This document shows positions 10,205 through 21,958 of a stretch of 64,000 nucleotides of DNA, one piece after another. Each line of letters opens with the position of its first letter. Within the stretch, counting starts at the first letter, position 1. Source of the stretch: Hexactinellida sp. DTS-2022 (Eukaryota; Porifera; Hexactinellida); contig JAPNXP010000014.1 in NCBI GenBank assembly GCA_028753945.1, forward strand, positions 1,302,001 through 1,366,000, written 5' to 3'. The notes beneath the pieces were generated by a model that searched no databases, was not told the origin of the DNA, and saw only the letters and a list, made by a program, of their open reading frames with translations. The translations under genes were made by a program, and so were the position numbers.

Positions 10205-12105
10205 TAGAGCCTATAATAACCAACACCTTGGGGCCGTTCCGTAATTTACGTACTTAAATTTCCCAAATGGTACCGTTCCGTAATTTAGGTACTTTGATTT
10301 TCCGGAATGGTACCATTCCATACCGTTCTGTTCCGGAAATTAGGTATGTCCCTTTATTTGTTGAAAACCTCTTATTTTAACTAGCTGTATCTGTAGAATT
10401 GTGGCATTCGAAAGGAAACAATGACTTTATAGGTATGGTGTTGTCATTTATTGATCCTTTAACTTTTGATCACACATTTATGACCATTGGCGTTATAGAA
10501 TTTACAGAATCTCATTCAGGCGAAAATATCATCAATAAAATTAATGATATTGTAAAATAATTCCAAATACCTGGAATTTGTCATATAAATGATATATTCT
10601 ACTCCATTTCGCATGACAATTGCCGTAAGATAGTAAAAGGAGTTCGTGCTACACATCTGTGTTATCTACACGTTGTGGTTGTCACACTGTTCAACTAATA
10701 CTTTCACATGTGTTAGATCGAGGATTGTCTAAAAATCCGCGTACAAATTTGTCCGAGAAGCAAGTGAAGTGATCCAAAAAGCTCGAAAGATAGTTGGACA
10801 CTTCCACCATAGTGCTGAAGCAAAATAAAATTTACGAGAGATTGCTGCTGGGATTAATGAATCACAAATGAAGCTCATTCAAGACAATGAGACAAGGTGG
10901 AATTCAAATATCGATATGATTTGAAGTACTATTAACAAATTAAATCATTAAAGATTTACTACTCATTGAAGATCCAGGAAAAATCAAGGATTTCCGCCCA
11001 TCTGAAGAAGAATGTCCTAATTCATTGTTTTGGTATCCGTTCCCCGTTTAAGTGGCTTATCAAAATGCTACAGGGTGATTATCCTACCATGTCAATTTAT
11101 TACCCTTGTATCAAGTCAGGATTTACCCTTGAGTGGCCTGAAGGCTGAACCACACAAGTGGCCCGAACATGATCGAAATTGGACGGTAGTGTTCATGTAG
11201 TGGCCCATTGGTCGTGTAGTGTCCTGTACATTGGTCCTGTAGTGGCCCGAAGGCTATAGCCTACTTAGCCTAATGGTAAATCCGGCCCTGCCTTGAATGA
11301 AGCTTTTGTTAAATCGCTAAACGAGCTTCATCCTGTATATATTTATTCAGATTCCGGGAGAAGAAGATAGCCTAAATATCAGGCTAAAAGTCTAGATCAT
11401 TTAGAACTAAACATTATCGCTAAGCAGGTACGCGAAAATTTGCTTTGTGATTTACAGGAAATATACGTAGATGCGAAATTTACGAAAGAACAAAAGAAGT
11501 TTTCTTGACCCAAGATGGAAGACTCTCAGCTTTCTTGAAGAATTAAAATGGGGTTAATAAATTATTTATGGCGCTTATGGAATGGTGAAACATATCTTAA
11601 ACATTTATTAGAAGATACGGACACTAGTTCCACACCTGTTTGTCAACCAAATAAGATTCCAAAGCGTTATTAAGAATTCGTTATTTTCATGATGTCACTC
11701 CTAGAGGACTCCGGTTTAGTTGACACCGATAATGATAATATAATTAATACAGAAACTCTAGGATTGTTTGCAAGTCTAGAAGAGGAAGTAAAGTTTCACA
11801 AAAGATTACCTCATGTTGACATTAAGGCTAAATTTAATTGCTATCGTGGTGGGGAGAGAAAGGTGTTAAATTGTACCGACTAGGTTATATGACTACCATT
11901 GCTCATAGCAATAATGACTCCAGGTCTACGGTTGAGCGACTGTTCAGTACAGCGGGCAGGATAGATACTAGGGACAGAGCAAATATCAGCCCTCATCGAT
12001 TGGAAACTATCCTCTTAATTCATAAAAATCAAAATTTATGGCTGAAAGATTCTTGGGAAAATACGAAGAAATATTTTGTAAATAACCTTGAATATTTATA
12101 ATATT
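10205..12105 (+). mobile_element. Decayed autonomous hAT transposase
   Basis: Broken frames follow hAT transposase order: FIDPLTFDHTFMTIGVIEF, HSGENIINKINDIV (RNase H-like core), CRKIVKGVRATHLCYLHVV, NESQMKLIQDNETRWNSNID (the TRWNS motif), and at 11886-12101 a C-terminal dimerisation domain with STVERLFSTAGRIDTR and LLIHKN. Numerous stops and shifts make it inactive. A 179 bp MITE interrupts it at 11112-11290. The 5' part (10228-10350) has repeated GTACCGTTCCGTAATTTA motifs, probably subterminal repeats of this or another hAT. Confidence 0.8.
11112..11290. mobile_element. 179 bp hAT MITE, CAGGGCxGGATTTA family
   Basis: It has the same length as, and strong reverse-complement similarity to, the element at 37948-38126. 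The right end is GGTAAATCCGGCCCTG and the left end is decayed. Flanks CCTTGTAT (11104-11111) and CCTTGAAT (11291-11298) match at seven of eight. It is inserted in the hAT transposase. Confidence 0.85.
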
Positions 12106-12146
12106 ATGTTATGGAAAAAGCTTCCAAGTCGGCTAAATGAAACCAA

Positions 12147-12262
12147 ATCCAAAATTGTAGCCTGTGCCGACGCATTTCCCTTTGGAGGTACTATATTTTG
12201 TTGGTTGTTTATTGATAGTGCCTCCAAAGGAACATGCTGTCGGCACAGCTGCAATTTTGGAT
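12147..12262. repeat. ~117 bp hairpin repeat, copy 1
   Basis: ATCCAAAATTG...CAATTTTGGAT inverted arms share a CTGTGCCGAC core and the A-bulge/T-T mismatch pattern of the family; the loop is TTTTGTTGGTTGTTTATTGA-like. The repeat body that follows (GCCAAGTCATCAACGCCTCA onward) recurs after other copies. The hAT transposase ends just upstream. Confidence 0.85.
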
Positions 12263-14275
12263 TTTTTCGCCAAGTCATCAACGCCTCAAGGTGTCAAGAA
12301 CCATTTGTTAATTGGTCCGAGTCACAAGGAACGGTAGATAAATTTTAAGTTTGTTTCTATCATAAACCATCTTGAGTTTAATGCCATTCATTCATTACTT
12401 ATTGATAATATAATATATTATTAGTTATTTATTTTAGCAATGTTATCCACGGTGAGTTGAGTAGAGTCAACAAATTCCATATATTATTTTATTTTATTTT
12501 ATCCATTGTATAGTAATACTACAATTAAATAGAAGCCAGCTGGAATTTATGAGTTAAATCAATTTAATTATCGCAAGTTGAATCAATAGAGTAGGATTTA
12601 ACAAGTTAAATCAATATAATTATTACAAGTTGAAACAATGGAATTAGATTTCCCAGTTTTACAGAAATTCAAGTGTGAGTAAACAAAGAAATTTCAAACC
12701 CCAATTATGGGAGAAATTAAACCCTTTATTGAAAATTTTCTTCTCCCATCAGACGCAGAATTTTATGGTGAATCCAAATATGAAATAAAATTTGGGGGTT
12801 TAGTAAAACATCTCTTGAGTTATGGACCAGACAAATTTTGAAAGGTGTTAAACATGTGTCCAAAATTTGTTAATCAAAAATCGTAACCCCAGGTGCAAAT
12901 TAGACGGTCCCATCGCACCTACATGCCAAGTTTAAGTCCATCAACTATAAAGCTCTGGCCAGGGCACCGTCTACGGAGAAAAATAGAAAAAAAAATCCAA
13001 AATTGCAGCCTGTGCCGACGCATATTCCTTTCGGTCGCACTATATTTTGATTGTGGTTTATTGATAGTGCATCCAATGGAACATGCTGTCGGCACAGCTG
13101 GAATTTTGGATTTTCTTTTCGCCATGTCATCATCACTATGAAGGTGTTAAATTATTTCAAAAAGGTGTTACGGAAGGCATCGACCCTTAGAGTGGTGGAA
13201 GTTTCCATTTAGTTCACTTAATTTTAGAGATGTTCAAGTTTGAGTAGAATATAATAGCTGATGACTCAGCATTTTTTATGTGATTGTGGGTTATCATCCA
13301 ACATCAACTAACCCATTTTATATATCGAATTAACAAAATTGTAAAAACACATTTTTTTGATGATGTCATCATCACCTCAAGGTGTCAAGACCCATTTGTA
13401 GAGGTGTTACGTGGCATAAGGATCAATTGATAAATTGGAAGTTTGTTTCTATCTTATTTGATTTCTGAGATTTATGATATTTAATTAATTAGTATAAATA
13501 ATATTTAATATTATTTATTATTTAACACCAATTTCAATGTCAACTTATATTTATTAAGTTTAATTATTTTGTCATAAATAATTTTAATAAATAAATTAAT
13601 TTGGTAATCAAATTTCAATTCCGCACACTCGATAACCCCTAATAAACAAATTGGGAGCATCAATATAAGTCATATACTGACTTAATTAATTATAATTAAT
13701 TACGTCAGTATATTAACAGTGCAAGAGTATTCTTGCAGAAGGAAATATAATCACTTAATCTGTCGTTGTTGTGCAATGTAAAATCTTAGGTTTCAATTAT
13801 TAAATAGAAGCCTACTCGATCTCACAAGTTGAATCAATATAATTGTTACAAGTTGAAACAATGGAATTAGATTTAACACTTTCAAAAGTTTCAATTGAAT
13901 TGAAGTGTTAGTAAACAAAGGGAATTTGTAACTCAATTGTGGCACTAACGAAACCCAATTTAAAAATTCGTGCACTGTGACAAGGTGTAGAATTTAATTC
14001 TCTATCGAATGCATATAAATTGAATATTCGGGTACTATTTATTATACGTGTTTAAATATTAAACAGGTGCAAAAATGTGTCCAAAAAGATTTAATCAAAA
14101 ATCGTGACCCCAGGTGCACATCTGTAACCCATGAGACACCTGTCCTGAAATTTCAGTTCTTAGTCAATATAACTCTGTTCTGTGGAGAGGATACGGAAGG
14201 ATAATTACCAACCAAAGCACTAAGACCAATACTGGGCCACTATACTATAGTATAGTCGGCACAGTAATTAAAAAA
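12263..14275. repeat. AT-rich body of the hairpin repeat family
   Basis: It contains recurring family blocks: TTGAAACAATGGAATTAGAT, CAGACGCAGAATTTTATGGT, AAATCGTAACCCCAGGTGCA and GTGGAGAGGATACGG. These blocks reappear in 14500-15060, 15420-16040, 16340-16960, 21980-22300, 22860-23450 and, reversed, 30440-31900. No coding region is supported. The 18 bp palindrome sits at 14239-14256. Confidence 0.7.
12995..13111. repeat. ~117 bp hairpin repeat, copy 2
   Basis: Arms are ATCCAAAATTGCAGCCTGTG and its near-complement. It is followed by CGCCATGTCATCATCACTAT, as in the copies at 22311 and (reversed) 31913. Stem pairing is weaker in the middle (CATATTCCTTTCGG against CCAATGGAACATG). Confidence 0.85.
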
Positions 14276-14392
14276 ATCCAAAATTGCTGCCTGTGCCGAC
14301 GCATGTTCCTTTGGTGGCACTATATTTTGTTGGTTGTTTATTGATAGTGCCTCCAAAGGGACATGATGTCGGCCCAGGCTGCAATTTTGGAT
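14276..14392. repeat. ~117 bp hairpin repeat, copy 3
   Basis: It lies 20 bp after an ACTATACTATAGTATAGT palindrome (14239-14256). The arms pair over about 45 bp with the family bulge, plus one extra mismatch from CGGCCCAGG in place of CGGCACAGG. Confidence 0.88.
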
Positions 14393-15205
14393 TTTTTTTC
14401 GCCAAGTCATCAAGGCCTCATGGTGTCAAGAACAATTTGCTAATTGGTCCGAGTCACAAGGAACGGTAGATAAATTTGAAGTTTTTTTCTATCATAAACC
14501 ATCTAGAGTTTAATGCCATTCATTCATTATGTATTGATAATAAATTATATTATTAGTTATTTATTTTAGCAATGTTATCCACGGTTGGTTGAGTTGAGTC
14601 AACAAATTCCTTATATTATATTATTTTATTTTATCCATTGTATAGTAATACTAGAATTAAATAGAAGCCAGCTGGAATTTATAAGTTAAATCAATTTAAT
14701 TATTGCAAGTTGAATCAATGGAATTAGTTTTAAAGTTTTATTAAAATTGAAGTGTGAATAAACAATTAAATTTCAACCCCCATTTATGGCAGAAATTAAA
14801 CCCTTTATTGAAAAATTTCTTCTCCCATCAGACGCAGAATTTTATGGTGAATCTAAATATGAAATAAAATTTGAGGTTTAGTAAAACATTTTTTTAGTTA
14901 TTGACCAGACAAATTTTGAAAGGTGTCAAAAATGTGTCCAAAATTGGTTAATCAAAAATCGTAACCCCAGGTGCAAATTAGACGGTCCATACGCACCTAC
15001 ATGCCAAGTTTCAGCCCTCAATGTATACAGGTGTGGTCAGGGCACCTGCTACGGAGAAAAAATAAAAATAATAAAAATAAAGGAAGTGATTCCAATACTG
15101 GGCCACTATACTATAGTATAGTCGGCACAGTAATAATAATATTAAAGGCAGTAAGATTAGAACTGGGCCACTATACTATAGTATAGTCGGCACAGTAATA
15201 AAAAA

Positions 15206-15322
15206 ATCCAAAATTGCACCCTGTGCCGACGCATGTTCCTTTGGTGGCACTATATTTTGTTAGTTGTTTATTGATAGTGCCTCCAAAGGAACATGCTGTC
15301 GGCGCAGGCTGCAATTTTGGAT
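15206..15322. repeat. ~117 bp hairpin repeat, copy 4
   Basis: It starts 18 bp after the palindrome at 15170-15187. The stem reads ATCCAAAATTGC against GCAATTTTGGAT with the GGTGGC/GCCTCC mismatch typical of the family. Confidence 0.9.
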
Positions 15323-16126
15323 TTTTTTTCGCCAAGTCATCAATGCCCAAGGTGTGAAGAAGCATTTGTTAAATGTTCCGAGTCACAAGGAACGGTAGAT
15401 AAATTTGAAGTTTGTTTCTATCTTAAACCATCTTGAGTTTAATGCCATTCATTCATTATGTATTGATAATAAGTTATATTATTAGATATTTATTTTAACA
15501 ATGTTATCCACGGTTGGTTGAGTTGAGTCAACAAATTCCTTATATTATATTATTTTATTTAATCCATTGTATAGTAATACTACAATTAATTAGAAGCCAG
15601 CTGGAATTTATAATTTAAATCAATTTAATTATCGCAAGTTGAATCAATAGAGTAAGATTTAACAAGTTAAATCAATATAATTATTACAAGTTGAAACAAT
15701 GGAATTAGATTTAACAGTTATACTGAAACTGAAGTGTGAGTAAACAAAGAAATTTCAACCCCCATTTATGGCAGAAATAAAACTCTTTATTGAAAGTTTT
15801 CTTCTCCCATCAGACGCAGAATTTTATGGTGAATCCAAATGTGAAATAAAATTTAGGGGTTTAGTAAAACATATTTTGTGTTATGGACCAGACAAATTTT
15901 GAAAGGTGTTAAAGATGTGTCAAAAATTTGTTAATCAAAAATCGTAACCCCAGGTGCAAATCAGACGTCGACTCCGAACCAACATTCCAAGTTTTAGCCC
16001 TCTATGTATATAGGTGTGGCCAGGGCACCTGCTACGGAGAAATAAAAATAAAAAAAATAAAAATAAAGGCAGTAAGATTAGAACTGGGCCACTATACTAT
16101 AGTATAGTCGGCACAGTAATAAAAAA

Positions 16127-16243
16127 ATCCAAAATTGCACCCTGTGCCGACGCATGTTCCTTTGGTGGCACTATATTTTGTTAGTTGTTTATTGATAGTG
16201 CCTCCAAAGGAACATGCTGTCGGCGCAGGCTGCAATTTTGGAT
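16127..16243. repeat. ~117 bp hairpin repeat, copy 5
   Basis: Identical to copy 4, 921 bp downstream, within the second tandem unit. Confidence 0.9.
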
Positions 16244-16985
16244 TTTTTTTCGCCAAGTCATCAATGCCCAAGGTGTGAAGAAGCATTTGTTAAATGTTCC
16301 GAGTCACAAGGAACGGTAGATAAATTTGAAGTTTGTTTCTATCTTAAACCATCTTGAGTTTAATGCCATTCATTCATTATGTATTGATAATAAGTTATAT
16401 TATTAGATATTTATTTTAACAATGTTATCCACGGTTGGTTGAGTTGAGTCAACAAATTCCTTATATTATATTATTTTATTTAATCCATTGTATAGTAATA
16501 CTACAATTAATTAGAAGCCAGCTGGAATTTATAATTTAAATCAATTTAATTATAGCAAGTTGAATCAATAGAGTAAGATTTAACAAGTTAAATCAATATA
16601 ATTATTACAAGTTGAAACAATGGAATTAGATTTAACAGTTATACTGAAACTGAAGTGTGAGTAAACAAAGAAATTTCAACCCCCATTTATGGCAGAAATA
16701 AAACTCTTTATTGAAAGTTTTCTTCTCCCATCAGACGCAGAATTTTATGGTGAATCCAAATGTGAAATAAAATTTAGGGGTTTAGTAAAACATATTTTGT
16801 GTTATGGACCAGACAAATTTTGAAAGGTGTTAAAGATGTGTCAAAAATTTGTTAATCAAAAATCGTAACCCCAGGTGCAAATCAGACGTCGACTCCGAAC
16901 CAACATTCCAAGTTTTAGCCCTCTATGTATATAGGTGTGGCCAGGGCACCTGCTACGGAGAAATAAAAATAATAAAAATAAAAAT

Positions 16986-17160
16986 AAAGGCAGTAAGATT
17001 AGAACTGGGCCACTATACTATAGTATAGTCGGCACAGTAATAATAATATTAAAGGCAGTAAGATTAGAACTGGGCCACTATACTATAGTATAGTCGGCAC
17101 AGATAAAGGCAGTGATTTCAATACTGGGCCACTATACTATAGTATAGTCGGCACAGTATA
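16986..17160. repeat. Short tandem array of palindrome-bearing units
   Basis: Three units of 54-65 bp carry CTGGGCCACTATACTATAG and the other palindrome half followed by CGGCACAG (palindromes at 17012-17029, 17077-17094, 17131-17148), with AAAGGCAGTAAGATTAGAA-type linkers. A two-unit version precedes the 921 bp tandem (15105-15122, 15170-15187). Confidence 0.9.
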
Positions 17161-17675
17161 TAAAGTCAGTGATACAGTTGACTCCGCTTAATAGGGTCAG
17201 TAGTGTTCAGGGTAGTTTGACCTGTATAAATTAAAGTTATGGTATTCTATTCACATTTATGTTCAACTGCAAGTAATTAAATCTAATTCTATTGTTTCAA
17301 CTTGTGGTAATTATATTGATTCACTTTTGAGATCGAGTAGGCTTCCATTTCAACTAGTTACATTCAACTATTATATCACACAATTAGACAATTAAATCAC
17401 ACATACAGGTTTCCCCTTAGGCATTCGTTGCAAATTACTATATAAACTAAAGACTTGGGTAAAATTACAACTAATTTATCGATTATTAAAACTTGCTTAT
17501 ACTCGTAAATTTATATTTGATATTTTACTAGTCTTACGAAAGCTCATACGGTTCGAAGGTAAGTAGTATTAATTATTAATTTTGTCACTAAATCATCACG
17601 TCTATAGTCTTAATAAATTAATACATAGTTCAATTAATGAATCAATATTAATCGTTTTCTAAACGCTTAGTATGT
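17161..17675. other. Intergenic; pogo-type terminal fragment
   Basis: ACAGTTGACTCCGCTTAATA at 17174 matches the ends of the Tigger-like MITE at 51210, but no partner end is seen nearby. Parts of the hairpin-family body appear reversed at 17270-17340. Otherwise nothing is recognised. Confidence 0.4.
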
Positions 17676-17745
17676 CAGGGCCGTAGCCACTGGTCAGGTT
17701 GGTCAAGTTAACCTGACCACTTTGATTTTGGTAGCTACGGCCCTG
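17676..17745. mobile_element. Tiny 70 bp hAT-type MITE
   Basis: The inverted ends CAGGGCCGTAGC and GCTACGGCCCTG enclose only ~46 bp, which includes GGTCAGGTTGG...GTTAACCTGACC. Flanks TAGTATGT and ATGTATGT match at six of eight. Same end family as 8851-9228. Confidence 0.75.
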
Positions 17746-17984
17746 ATGTATGTAGTATAGTAAACATAATAACAAAGATTCTAATCTGATCACGATTGTT
17801 GATAATTAATTTAGCTATGAGAGGAATAATAAATTATTTAATGTGATGCCGCGACTCTTCTATAATTCGAATTACCAATTTAAAATACAGAGATTGTATC
17901 GCCTAGGGATGTTTTTTAATTAATTAATTAAAATGAATACATCGCTAACCAATTGTAGGTTCTATTAATTAATAAGGGTTTTTA

Positions 17985-18430
17985 TATAAACGAGCCCTTC
18001 GGTCTCGGTCGCTTCGCGACGGATCACTCTCTCACAAAAGTAGTTTCGGGACTTTTGTTCGTTCGTGTAGACACTACGCAATACAATTAATTAACGGCCA
18101 CTTCGCGGCCTTACTCTCCTCAAATATAACTCATATTAAATAAGCTAAACCTGTGACTTGTAAATTACAAGTACTCAATTCAGTATGCTGCTATATGGAA
18201 ATCGGAGCAAAATTGGGAAGCTAGTACAAAATATATGTTTTCGCAACTGTGACGTCATAATCCCGTTATTTTGTTTCAAAAACCAATAGATCGTTGTCGC
18301 AGTACAAAATTACCCCTGTATACAAATTTTCAGCTTTCTAGGCTCGTAGTCATTCCAATTAATTCTGGACAAACAAACACACAAACAAACACACAAACAC
18401 TGTCAAACAGACAACATTTTACAGCGATGA
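17985..18430. repeat. GC hairpin cluster and retroposon-like tail
   Basis: GAGCCCTTCGGTCTCGGTCG and GGCCACTTCGCGGCC repeat the cluster at 3550-3635. At 18290-18410, TACCCCTGTATACAAATTTT...GGACAAACAAACACAC is an RTE-like 3' tail. Nothing else is seen up to about 18600. Confidence 0.5.
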
Positions 18431-18599
18431 TCATGTCAATTATATTATATTCTAATTAGTAACGTAAATACTACGAATACGTATTTCTATTTGTAATAAT
18501 TATATTACATACTTATACTTTAATTAATTAAAAGCCGATTCTTGTTTGAATTCTTTACAATTAAAAACATTAATTAAGAAATTATCCCTAGTGTATTAT

Positions 18600-18800
18600 A
18601 CATCCATTTGTAAATACGCTCCTAATCCTGCTCTGATCCAATTTTCATACGCCTAAATCATAAATTAATGTTACAGTATAGGAGAGAATTCCAAATTTTC
18701 GCGCTCATAAATTCAAATTTTCCAAAAATCATGCTCCAGAAGGAGCGTCTCGCGCTCCTGAATAAATCCTTGATATTTATTTTCCCCTGTACCTACAATA
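18600..18800 (-). repeat. Dispersed repeat with inverted kin at 38690-38830
   Basis: ATGCTCCAGAAGGAGCGTCT and TACGCTCCTAATCCTG match, in reverse complement, the stretch at 38690-38830, with a shorter relative at 27245-27310. It contains inverted GGAGCG/CGCTCC blocks. The family is not known to me. Confidence 0.55.
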
Positions 18801-19088
18801 CAATACTATTGGAGGTTTAGTGGGACAAAAAATTCGGTGCGGACTGTGCCAACCAGAATAGGCACACTCCTATCCCATCTTTGAGGTTTTCTATAAATAC
18901 AAATTACTTCTTTATCGGCCATTTATTTTTCAAATAAGACGCTGTGCGGAATTTATTTTTGAATAATATACTGACTAGCATTATCCTAAGTCACACAATA
19001 AATATTACTTTTATATTCCATTCAATAAAAGAATCTCAAGGCAACCTCCAATATCCAACTTATGCTACCCTATATTCTTTTAGATACT

Positions 19089-19568
19089 ATGGATATTTCA
19101 AATCAGGGAACAGTTGATATTACTATCCGAGAATTGAGAATGGAAGTACAGTTATGCTCACAAGGTGATCTAAGTCAGGACATTCAGTGTACCCTGATTT
19201 CTTCTCAGGTTGTCCCGATTAATGATCTCGAGCTGTCTAGTCAGTGTTCCTCTAGCTGTGCTATTCCTAGGAAGGGCACACCGATCTCTACTCCCAAGAC
19301 TCGGAAGAGGAAAGGGTATAGAGCTACTAAGGATAGAAAGAGAAATGCTATGAAAAAGAGAAGAACGGTTGATGCAGAGTTTCGTATTAAAGAAAACGAA
19401 ACAAGACTTGCGGGTGTCAAGAAAGCTCTGGAAGAGCCTGAAATAAGAGCGAGACATAATTGTAATCAGTGGAAGAGTATGCCAAATAAGCTCAATGATG
19501 CGGATGAGAGGGTGACACATAATGAACGCCAGCTGAAGCTTATTATTATTGTGCCGACTATACTATAG
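19089..19568 (+). CDS. Hypothetical basic, coiled-coil-prone protein
   Basis: The open frame from ATG at 19089 (an earlier in-frame ATG is at 19062) has a serine/threonine-rich N-terminal half, a strongly basic stretch KTRKRKGYRATKDRKR near the middle (nuclear-localisation-like) and a charged helical C-terminal part. The last codons and stop lie inside the TGTGCCGACTATAC palindrome of the hairpin repeat family, so the natural C-terminus is probably lost. I recognise no domain. It may be the 3' end of a gene or transposon ORF truncated by the repeat. Confidence 0.35.
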   Translation: MDISNQGTVDITIRELRMEVQLCSQGDLSQDIQCTLISSQVVPINDLELSSQCSSSCAIPRKGTPISTPKTRKRKGYRATKDRKRNAMKKRRTVDAEFRIKENETRLAGVKKALEEPEIRARHNCNQWKSMPNKLNDADERVTHNERQLKLIIIVPTIL

Positions 19569-19781
19569 GATAGTGGCCCAGTTATAATCTTACTGCCTTA
19601 GTATATTTTTATTAGCATTGGTCTGTATCCTCTCCACAGAACAGAGTATTAATAACTAAGAACTGAAAAATATCAGGACAGGTGTTTCATGGGTTATAGA
19701 AGTGCATCTGGGGTCACGATTTTTGATAAACAATTTTTGGACACGATTTAACACCTATTTAATCTCACAATAGAAAAAAAA

Positions 19782-19896
19782 ATCCAAAATTGCAGCTGTG
19801 CCGACACAGGTTACATTGGAGGCACTATATTTTGGTGGTTGGTTAATTAATAGTGCCTCCAAAGGAAAATGCTGTCAGCAAAACTGCAACTTTGGT
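19782..19896. repeat. ~117 bp hairpin repeat, copy 6
   Basis: A decayed copy with several unpaired positions on the right arm (CAGCAAAACTGCAACTTTGG). A reversed 18 bp palindrome with one mismatch precedes it at 19558-19575, about 200 bp away. Confidence 0.75.
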
Positions 19897-20019
19897 CGAT
19901 ATCATCAAGGCCAGTTTAGAGTGGTCACGACTCACGAGCCAAACAAACGATTGATAAATTGGAGATTAGTTTCTATCTTAAACCAGTTTCGAGATTAAAG
20001 AGATTCATTAAATATGAAT

Positions 20020-20613
20020 AAATACAAAATAGCAGCCTGTGCCGACGCATTTCCCTTTGCAGGGGCGGATCCAGAGTTTTTAAAAAGGGGGTTGTTAATA
20101 CATATGCGAGCATTTCCAAGGGGGGTCTGGGAAAAAAATCGACCCTTATACATCTGGAGATGATTTTAGATGCCATTTATGTCTAGCAAACATACTATTA
20201 TTATCCAATTTTATTACGTTGTTCAATTGATTCTTTTACTACTATCACAGCGTTATTGCGAAAGTTAGTTATCTTATCCAAATACTAGTTAGTTATATGA
20301 ATATGAATCTAATGTTTGGTTAAAATTAATAGCACAAGATCATACACAATATAAACATACATCCTATAGCTAATCGGTGGACTTTGTAGGAGTGTGTTTC
20401 TTATCATGAGGTGCAGCACAAGTATCTGTGGTAGAATGGAAACTCACAAAGTAAAGCGATAAAGTTACCACTCAACACAAAAGGGGGGGGTTGCAACCCC
20501 CTAAACCCCCCCCCCTGGATCCGCCCCTGCTTTGTAGGCACTACATTAGGTGGTTGGGTAACTAGTAGTGCCTCCAAAGGGAAATACTTTCGGCACAGGC
20601 TGCAATTTTGGAT
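20020..20613. repeat. ~117 bp hairpin repeat, copy 7 (split)
   Basis: The left arm to CATTTCCCTTTG (20059) and the right arm from CTTTGTAGGCAC (20530) are separated by a 470 bp hAT-type insert. Rejoining across the CTTTG duplication restores the family stem. Confidence 0.8.
20060..20529. mobile_element. hAT-type MITE with 5 bp target duplication
   Basis: Ends CAGGGGCGGATCCAG and CTGGATCCGCCCCTG, flanked by CTTTG on both sides (20055-20059 and 20530-20534). Eight-base flanks do not match, so a 5 bp duplication as in hAT5-type elements fits better. G- and C-rich blocks near the ends pair with each other. Confidence 0.85.
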
Positions 20614-20739
20614 TTTTTCCGCCATGTCATGAGCGGCTCATGGTGTTTAGACTCATTTAACAAATTGTTATGGGAGAAGGAACGATTGATGAATTTGAAG
20701 TTCAATTCTATCTTAAACCATCTTGAGTTTAACACCATT

Positions 20740-21695
20740 CATTCATTAGCTCCTACTCCTCAGGTGGATCAATTAATTGAGTACTTCAAGAGGACCTATA
20801 TAGGACGAAGGTTACCTGGTACGTACCAACAGCCATTGTTTCCAATTGGTATATGTAACTACCATTAGGGCATTAGTCGATCGCCAAAAAATTGATCGCG
20901 ATCTCGATCCCGATCTTCACTTAAAATAGTATCGCGATCTCGATCCCGATCGCATTTTACAAATGATCGCCGATCCGATCCCGATCATTTTTGCGATCAT
21001 TTCTTATTTACCGTAGTAACTATTCAGGATGCTCAGGTTTTAACTTGACCAACTTTTAGAAACAGTGAAGTTGATTTTCAACAACCTGAAAAATATTTTA
21101 TTGTTACGGGCCTGTTTTATGGATAAATTGAATTGATAATCGTATTCAAATTAAATACATAAGTGTTAAATAAATTAGAAATTAGGTAGGTGGTAAATTA
21201 TTAATGAATTTTATTTGGCAACCTTTTCTAAAAGATCGGAGTGTAGGATCGAAAATTTATGCAAAAAATGATCGCGATCTCCATTTCGATCGTTCTGTAA
21301 AATACGATCGACGATCCTGCTTCGATCGTCAAAAAATGATCGCGATCGTGATCGCGCGATCTTTGATCGTTTGATCCTAATGCCCTAACTACCATTTGAT
21401 ACAGTCCTATGGACCCCTCGAACAACAAATGCGGTGGAAGCATGACATCGGACCTTTAATTGCATTGTGGGTTGCCACCATCCCACTATTTGGAAATTTA
21501 TTTCTGCACTCAAGCGGGAACAAGGATTAGTAGAAGTGAGGCAAGCCAAGTACCTTGCTGGGGACCAACCAGTAAAACGGAAAGCAGTCAAGATAATGAA
21601 AGAGCCCTGAAAAATCTAATTCGTAGTTATTCACACCGCCCCAGAATGGAATTTCTAATAGGAGTATCATACCACTTTAGTATTGGATCAGACTA
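20740..21695 (+). pseudogene. MULE-type transposase, C-terminal part (interrupted)
   Basis: VDQLIEYFKRTYIGRRLPGT and QQPLFPIGICNYH precede a MITE at 20866-21387. After it, TTNAVEA and HRTFNCIVGCHHPTIWKF, then KREQGLVEVRQAKYLAGDQP appear in two frames. These are the helical region downstream of the DDE core in FLYWCH/MULE proteins. There is at least one frame change besides the insertion. The hairpin-family repeat lies directly upstream. Confidence 0.72.
20866..21387. mobile_element. hAT MITE rich in GATCGCGATC
   Basis: Ends TAGGGCATTAG and CTAATGCCCTA with a perfect 8 bp duplication ACTACCAT (20858-20865 and 21388-21395). The interior is full of GATCG/CGATC motifs in both orientations. A second copy of its right end, reversed, runs off the window at 63918-64000. 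Confidence 0.95.
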
Positions 21696-21775
21696 ATTTA
21701 TCTTCCACTACATTAAACTACTTAATAATAAAGTACTAGCTATTTAAATTAAGTAATAGAATGAGTAATCAGGTA

Positions 21776-21958
21776 CAGTAGAACCTCGTTAGTACGAACA
21801 CATTTAATACGATTTTCCGGATAAGACGAACAAACAGATCCACAAAATCAAGTCCTAAAATGGCTATTCAATGGGTATTACTCCGGTAAATACGAACTAC
21901 GGATAAAGCGAACAAATTTTTACCGTCCGTTGGTATTCGTATTAACGAGGTTCCATTG
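21776..21958. mobile_element. Pogo/Tc1-like MITE (CAGTAGAACCTCGTTAGTACGAA)
   Basis: Ends CAGTAGAACCTCGTTAGTAC and CGTATTAACGAGGTTCCATTG sit between TA dinucleotides (21774-21775, 21959-21960). No ORF. Relatives lie at 27087 and 51032. Confidence 0.85.

Larger units (their letters stand above)
15144..16985. repeat. Two tandem 921 bp units
   Basis: The block AAAGGCAGTAAGATTAG starts at 15144, 16065 and 16986, a period of exactly 921 bp. The two full units are almost identical; a C/A difference at 15635/16556 and length shifts in the A-rich tract near 16040 and 16965 are what I could see. Each unit holds an 18 bp palindrome, one ~117 bp hairpin (15206-15322 and 16127-16243) and the AT-rich body. 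Near-identity implies a recent duplication or gene conversion. Confidence 0.95.

Noticed and set aside
15171..16286. Two identical 64-codon frames (MLLHTLGIDD...) on the minus strand
   Set aside because: They are translations of the hairpin repeat copies 4 and 5 in the 921 bp tandem; similar frames arise from other hairpin copies only because the DNA is repeated.
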